DNA of 6,981 nt, taken from the NCBI GenBank assembly GCA_041550515.1, contig JBFEOQ010000068.1:1-6981 (forward strand). Direction: 5' to 3'. The notes under the pieces are model-generated. The model saw only the letters and a program-made list of their open reading frames with translations. It did no database searches and was not told the origin of the DNA. The position numbers were made by a program, and so were the translations under genes. Source of the stretch: PFL35 sp041550515. GTDB lineage: Archaea; Thermoplasmatota; E2; DHVEG-1. Of this stretch, positions 4,263 through 6,981 are shown one piece after another (position 1 is the first letter of the stretch; each line of letters starts with the position of its first letter).

Positions 4263-5432
4263 ATGAATAAAGAGAAAGTAAGTAAAATCTTTGTAATTAT
4301 TATAATCTTTTTGTTTATTGGTATTGTTTTTCCACCAGCATTTACTATTAAGTCTGTTGGATCAACTTTTAGTGATAATAAAGAAATCGAGACTTTTAAT
4401 AATGGTAGTATAACTCGAATGAAAATTATTGAAATCGCTGAGGCATATGTAAATCATGAATGGTATCCAACTGAAAGTAATGTTTTTCATGGATTTTGTA
4501 ATGATTGTAATAAATGGGTTGATACTCCAGATAGTGATTATTATAGTATAGGATGGGAAGTAGATAAAAAGAATATCGGTATACCTTATCAATGGGGTGG
4601 ATTTAGTAGTCTATCTGGTTTGGATTTATTATCTGAAGAAGATTTTGATGAACAATATACTGGAACTGGAGAATATGCAGGATATATTCATTTTGCAGGA
4701 GATATCAATTGTGTAGGTAATTATGGGTGTAGTAGAGCATGTGGTGTTGACTGTTCAGGTTTTGTTTCTCGTTGTTGGAATTTACCAAATAAACAATCCA
4801 CATCTACACTGCCTAATTTTTCAAATAAAATTAAATATGAATATTTGAAACCAGGAGATATACTTGATAAACCAGGTTATCATGTAATACTTTTCAAAGA
4901 ATTTGTAAACGAAGAAAAGACTCAAATTAGAACCATCGAGGCAAATTTTCCAAGAGTTTTTGAAGATATCTATTATGCCGAGGTTAGTCAAGATGGTTAT
5001 TCTGTGACTTTGAATAATGGAACAACGTATCAAATTTATTCCTACGAAGATATCCCTAATAGTAAACCAAATGCACCAATAATAAATGGTCCTACATCTA
5101 GTAAACCAGGACAAACATTAACATTTAAATTTAATGCTGTTGATCTAGATGGTGATGATGTTTCATACTTAATTGAATGGGGAGATGGAACAAATGATGG
5201 ATACACCAGTTATACTCCATCAGGACATGATATAACTGTTTCACATATATGGACGGAAAAAGGAAATTATACTATTAGGGCTAAATCACGAGATGAACAT
5301 GGTGCAGAAAGTGGTTGGGGTACTCTTGAGGTAACTATGCCAAAGAACAAAGCAATCAGCACAGCTTTCTTTTTACAAAGACTCATTTATCGTTTTCCTT
5401 TCTTTAAAAAAATACTAAACCAAATAATATAA
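4263..5432 (+). CDS. Secreted NlpC/P60-like papain-fold protein with PKD domain and shared tail
   Basis: Numbering is from the ATG at 4263 (389 residues); the frame can be extended to 4191. Residues 1-28 form a signal peptide (MNKEKVSK, a long Ile/Phe core, then PPAFT). The catalytic domain spans about 50-265. VDCSGFVSRCW gives the likely nucleophile Cys164, LKPGDI (195-200) is the usual strand before the active-site turn, and GYHVILF gives His207. Glu226 or Asn228 in IEANF may be the third residue. This order (DCSG, PGD, H) is that of NlpC/P60-type amidases and endopeptidases, which cut peptide or amide bonds in wall material. The Cys79/Cys82 pair (CNDC) and Cys150, 156 and 160 suggest disulfides or metal binding. 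A PKD domain covers about 270-358 (IEWGDG, SHIW, GNYTIRAK), then MPKNK...ILNQII (359-389). The substrate is uncertain, since archaea lack standard murein; other archaeal walls or bacterial prey are options. Confidence 0.82.
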   Translation: MNKEKVSKIFVIIIIFLFIGIVFPPAFTIKSVGSTFSDNKEIETFNNGSITRMKIIEIAEAYVNHEWYPTESNVFHGFCNDCNKWVDTPDSDYYSIGWEVDKKNIGIPYQWGGFSSLSGLDLLSEEDFDEQYTGTGEYAGYIHFAGDINCVGNYGCSRACGVDCSGFVSRCWNLPNKQSTSTLPNFSNKIKYEYLKPGDILDKPGYHVILFKEFVNEEKTQIRTIEANFPRVFEDIYYAEVSQDGYSVTLNNGTTYQIYSYEDIPNSKPNAPIINGPTSSKPGQTLTFKFNAVDLDGDDVSYLIEWGDGTNDGYTSYTPSGHDITVSHIWTEKGNYTIRAKSRDEHGAESGWGTLEVTMPKNKAISTAFFLQRLIYRFPFFKKILNQII

Positions 5433-5472
5433 AATTATAAACCTTCTTTTCTTTACCCCCATTGAAATAATG

Positions 5473-5484
5473 TAACATTTGTTA
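5473..5484 (+). promoter_or_regulatory. Operator-like inverted repeat upstream of the M28 gene
   Basis: TAACA-TT-TGTTA is a perfect inverted repeat ending 118 bases before the ATG. A related palindrome, CAACA-TTT-TGTTG, ends 113 bases before the subtilase start. TGTAACA (5471-5477) is also complementary to TGTTACA (5519-5525). Confidence 0.3.
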
Positions 5485-5497
5485 TTTTAAACCTTTG

Positions 5498-5504
5498 TTT
5501 TTTT
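5498..5504 (+). terminator. T7 run between the P60-like and M28 genes
   Basis: The gap after the P60-like stop has T-rich tracts, the longest being seven T here. This is a plausible archaeal U-run terminator 66 bases after the stop. No strong hairpin precedes it. Confidence 0.25.
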
Positions 5505-5529
5505 ATTTATGTTGCATATGTTACAAATA

Positions 5530-5595
5530 ATATTTAATATAATAAATCATATTCAACATTGTTTGAGAAACTAATATTTTAATATTCGTGGGGGA
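5530..5595 (+). promoter_or_regulatory. Candidate promoter and GGGGGA ribosome binding site of the M28 gene
   Basis: ATATTTAATATAAT (5529-5542) is TATA-like. GGGGGA (5590-5595) lies 6 bases before the ATG. The stretch from this motif through the first codons is nearly identical to that of the subtilase gene. Confidence 0.35.
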
Positions 5596-5601
5596 AAAAG
5601 A

Positions 5602-6933
5602 ATGAATAAGAAAATAATTGGAATTTTTATTTTTATGCTGTTGATTATTTATACACTAACAGTAGCAGGTAATATTATAGAATCAGAAGGAGAAGATAAC
5701 CCTAATTATATACAATCAAATACAGTTGATGTCATTGAGATCATTCAGCAGGTGGATGAGTCAATGTTTTTAGGATATATCGAAAATATTACTGCTTTTG
5801 GTCCCAGAGAAACTGAAACAAATGCTTCAATGGAAGCAGGTAGTTATATTTTTGATAAGTTTACAAGTATGGGTCTAGAAGTACGATTTCATAACTGGAG
5901 TCAATTGAATTTAGATGATAGAAATATTGAGGCGACATTATATGGTACAGATGAAACAAGAGATGATATTTACATTATTTGTGCTCATCATGATAGTGTA
6001 GAAGGTTGTCTAGGTGCAGATGATGATGCTTCTGGTGTAGCTGCAGTGTTGTCAGCGGCTAATATAATGAGTCAATATAATTTTGATTATACAATTCGGT
6101 TTGTAACATTTTCAGGGGAAGAACAAGGAAGGCGTGGTTGCCATAACTATGTCCGGGAAGCGTATGAAAATGGAGATAACATTATTGGAGTTCTCAATGC
6201 GGATGCTATAGCATATGCACCTACAGAGGATGATGCCGGAAAAATTTTACTTGAAACTCCTGGTAAATATTATGCTCCTGATGAATTATATAATTTTATC
6301 GTTGATGTAAATTCTGAGTATGATGAATACATAAACCTTGAAATTTTTCCTTATGATGCTGGCGTTGGAGCGGCTGATCATTATGAATTCGCTTATTTTG
6401 GATATCCTGCATTGTGGTTTTTTGAATATGAGTTTAATGCATATTATCATAGCGCTAATGATACCATTGATAAATTAAATCCTAGCTATGGAGTTAAGGT
6501 AACTAAGTTGATTATTGCAGCTCTTGCAGAACTTGCTAACTCAGATATGGGTGAACGACCATATAGACCAACAATTAAAGGACCAAAGGATGGTATAATC
6601 AGAGACTCATATACTTATACAGTTAATGTTGTAGATCCTTTAGGAAAAGATGTTTACTATATGGTAGATTGGGGTGATGTAGCAATAAGTGATTGGATTG
6701 GACCGTATAATTCTGGGGAAAATGTTTCTTTATCTCATAAATGGAGAATTGAAGGAGAGTATATGGTTAAAGTTAAAGCGAAGAACACTAAAGATCTTAA
6801 TAGTGATTGGTCAAGATCATTAGAAGTTAGTATGCCTAAGAACAAGATGAAATATCATATCAATAATTTATATGAAAAACTATTATATCGTTTTCCTTTA
6901 TTTGAAAAAATACTAAACCAAATAAAACTTTGA
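5602..6933 (+). CDS. Secreted M28-family zinc peptidase with PKD domain and shared tail
   Basis: M28 enzymes are di-zinc peptidases, mostly aminopeptidases; this one is exported. Residues 1-23 form a signal peptide (MNKKIIGIFIFMLLIIYT). All expected active-site residues are visible: His129 and Asp131 in AHHDS, bridging Asp141 in GADDDASG, Glu173 (base) and Glu174 (ligand) in FSGEEQG, Asp201 in NADAIAY, and His283 in YYHSANDT. The catalytic domain runs from about 50 to 315. A PKD domain follows at about 321-409 (VDWGD, SHKW, GEYMVKVKAK), then the tail MPKNK...RFPLFEKILNQIKL (411-443), which replaces the final II with IKL. It could finish digestion of peptides released by the subtilase, an inference from the activities. 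It has its own upstream region and T8 downstream, so it is probably transcribed alone. Confidence 0.92.
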   Translation: MNKKIIGIFIFMLLIIYTLTVAGNIIESEGEDNPNYIQSNTVDVIEIIQQVDESMFLGYIENITAFGPRETETNASMEAGSYIFDKFTSMGLEVRFHNWSQLNLDDRNIEATLYGTDETRDDIYIICAHHDSVEGCLGADDDASGVAAVLSAANIMSQYNFDYTIRFVTFSGEEQGRRGCHNYVREAYENGDNIIGVLNADAIAYAPTEDDAGKILLETPGKYYAPDELYNFIVDVNSEYDEYINLEIFPYDAGVGAADHYEFAYFGYPALWFFEYEFNAYYHSANDTIDKLNPSYGVKVTKLIIAALAELANSDMGERPYRPTIKGPKDGIIRDSYTYTVNVVDPLGKDVYYMVDWGDVAISDWIGPYNSGENVSLSHKWRIEGEYMVKVKAKNTKDLNSDWSRSLEVSMPKNKMKYHINNLYEKLLYRFPLFEKILNQIKL

Positions 6934-6946
6934 AACCAAAACCAAC

Positions 6947-6967
6947 TAAACTCTATTTTTTTTCTAT
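6947..6967 (+). terminator. U-run terminator after the M28 gene
   Basis: TAAACTCTA is followed by eight T (6956-6963) and CTAT. The element matches the one directly after the subtilase gene, which starts TAAACTCTATTTTCTAT. Confidence 0.45.
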
Positions 6968-6981
6968 TTCTGAGAAATAAA

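Noticed and set aside
4362..5114. Two minus-strand frames (4362-4592 and 4821-5114) inside the P60-like gene
   Set aside because: Their Ile/Tyr/Trp-rich products mirror AT-rich plus-strand codons. Neither has a start context or domain, and the plus strand is clearly coding.

Overview
The window reads as AT-rich DNA of a mesophilic archaeon, most likely a euryarchaeal or Thermoplasmatota-like lineage. The reasons are secreted hydrolases that end in PKD domains, TATA-like boxes at archaeal spacing, purine-rich GGGGGA ribosome binding sites, and U-run rather than classic bacterial terminators. This assignment is an inference; a low-GC bacterium is not formally excluded, and the bacterial-type phosphofructokinase is the main feature that points the other way.

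Layout. Bases 14-205 (minus strand) encode a 63-residue free-standing DnaJ-type zinc-finger protein. It is divergent from a small GIY-YIG nuclease-like protein (374-691). A 360-base gap follows, holding an AT-rich terminator, a structured repeat (copy A) and a TATA box inside an inverted repeat. Then come a 43-residue protein with a good ribosome binding site (1052-1183), a secreted subtilisin-like protease (1334-2734), and a PfkA-family 6-phosphofructokinase (start best placed at 2821, end 3774). The 488-base gap from 3775 to 4262 contains the decayed 3' end of another PKD protein gene and two more copies (C and B) of the structured repeat. The right part holds a secreted NlpC/P60-like papain-fold protein (start best placed at 4263, end 5432) and a secreted M28 zinc peptidase (5602-6933).

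Theme. Three exported hydrolases with unrelated catalytic folds (serine protease, Cys-His papain-like enzyme, di-zinc aminopeptidase) share one architecture: signal peptide, catalytic domain, one PKD domain, then about 31-33 residues starting MPKNK and ending RFPxFxxILNQI. The cytosolic proteins lack this tail. A decayed fourth copy of PKD end plus tail lies just after pfkA, with two in-frame stops. The simplest reading is a modular surface or secreted hydrolase family with a shared C-terminal sorting or anchoring signal. It does not match the PGF-CTERM, PEF-CTERM or LPXTG patterns I know. The substrates would be extracellular peptides or cell-wall-like material.

The second notable theme is a three-copy intergenic element. 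A nearly constant 20-base core, TTTAACTTNARGTTCAAMTT, is flanked by complementary arms whose sequence differs between copies. That suggests either a structured RNA or a dispersed palindromic repeat.
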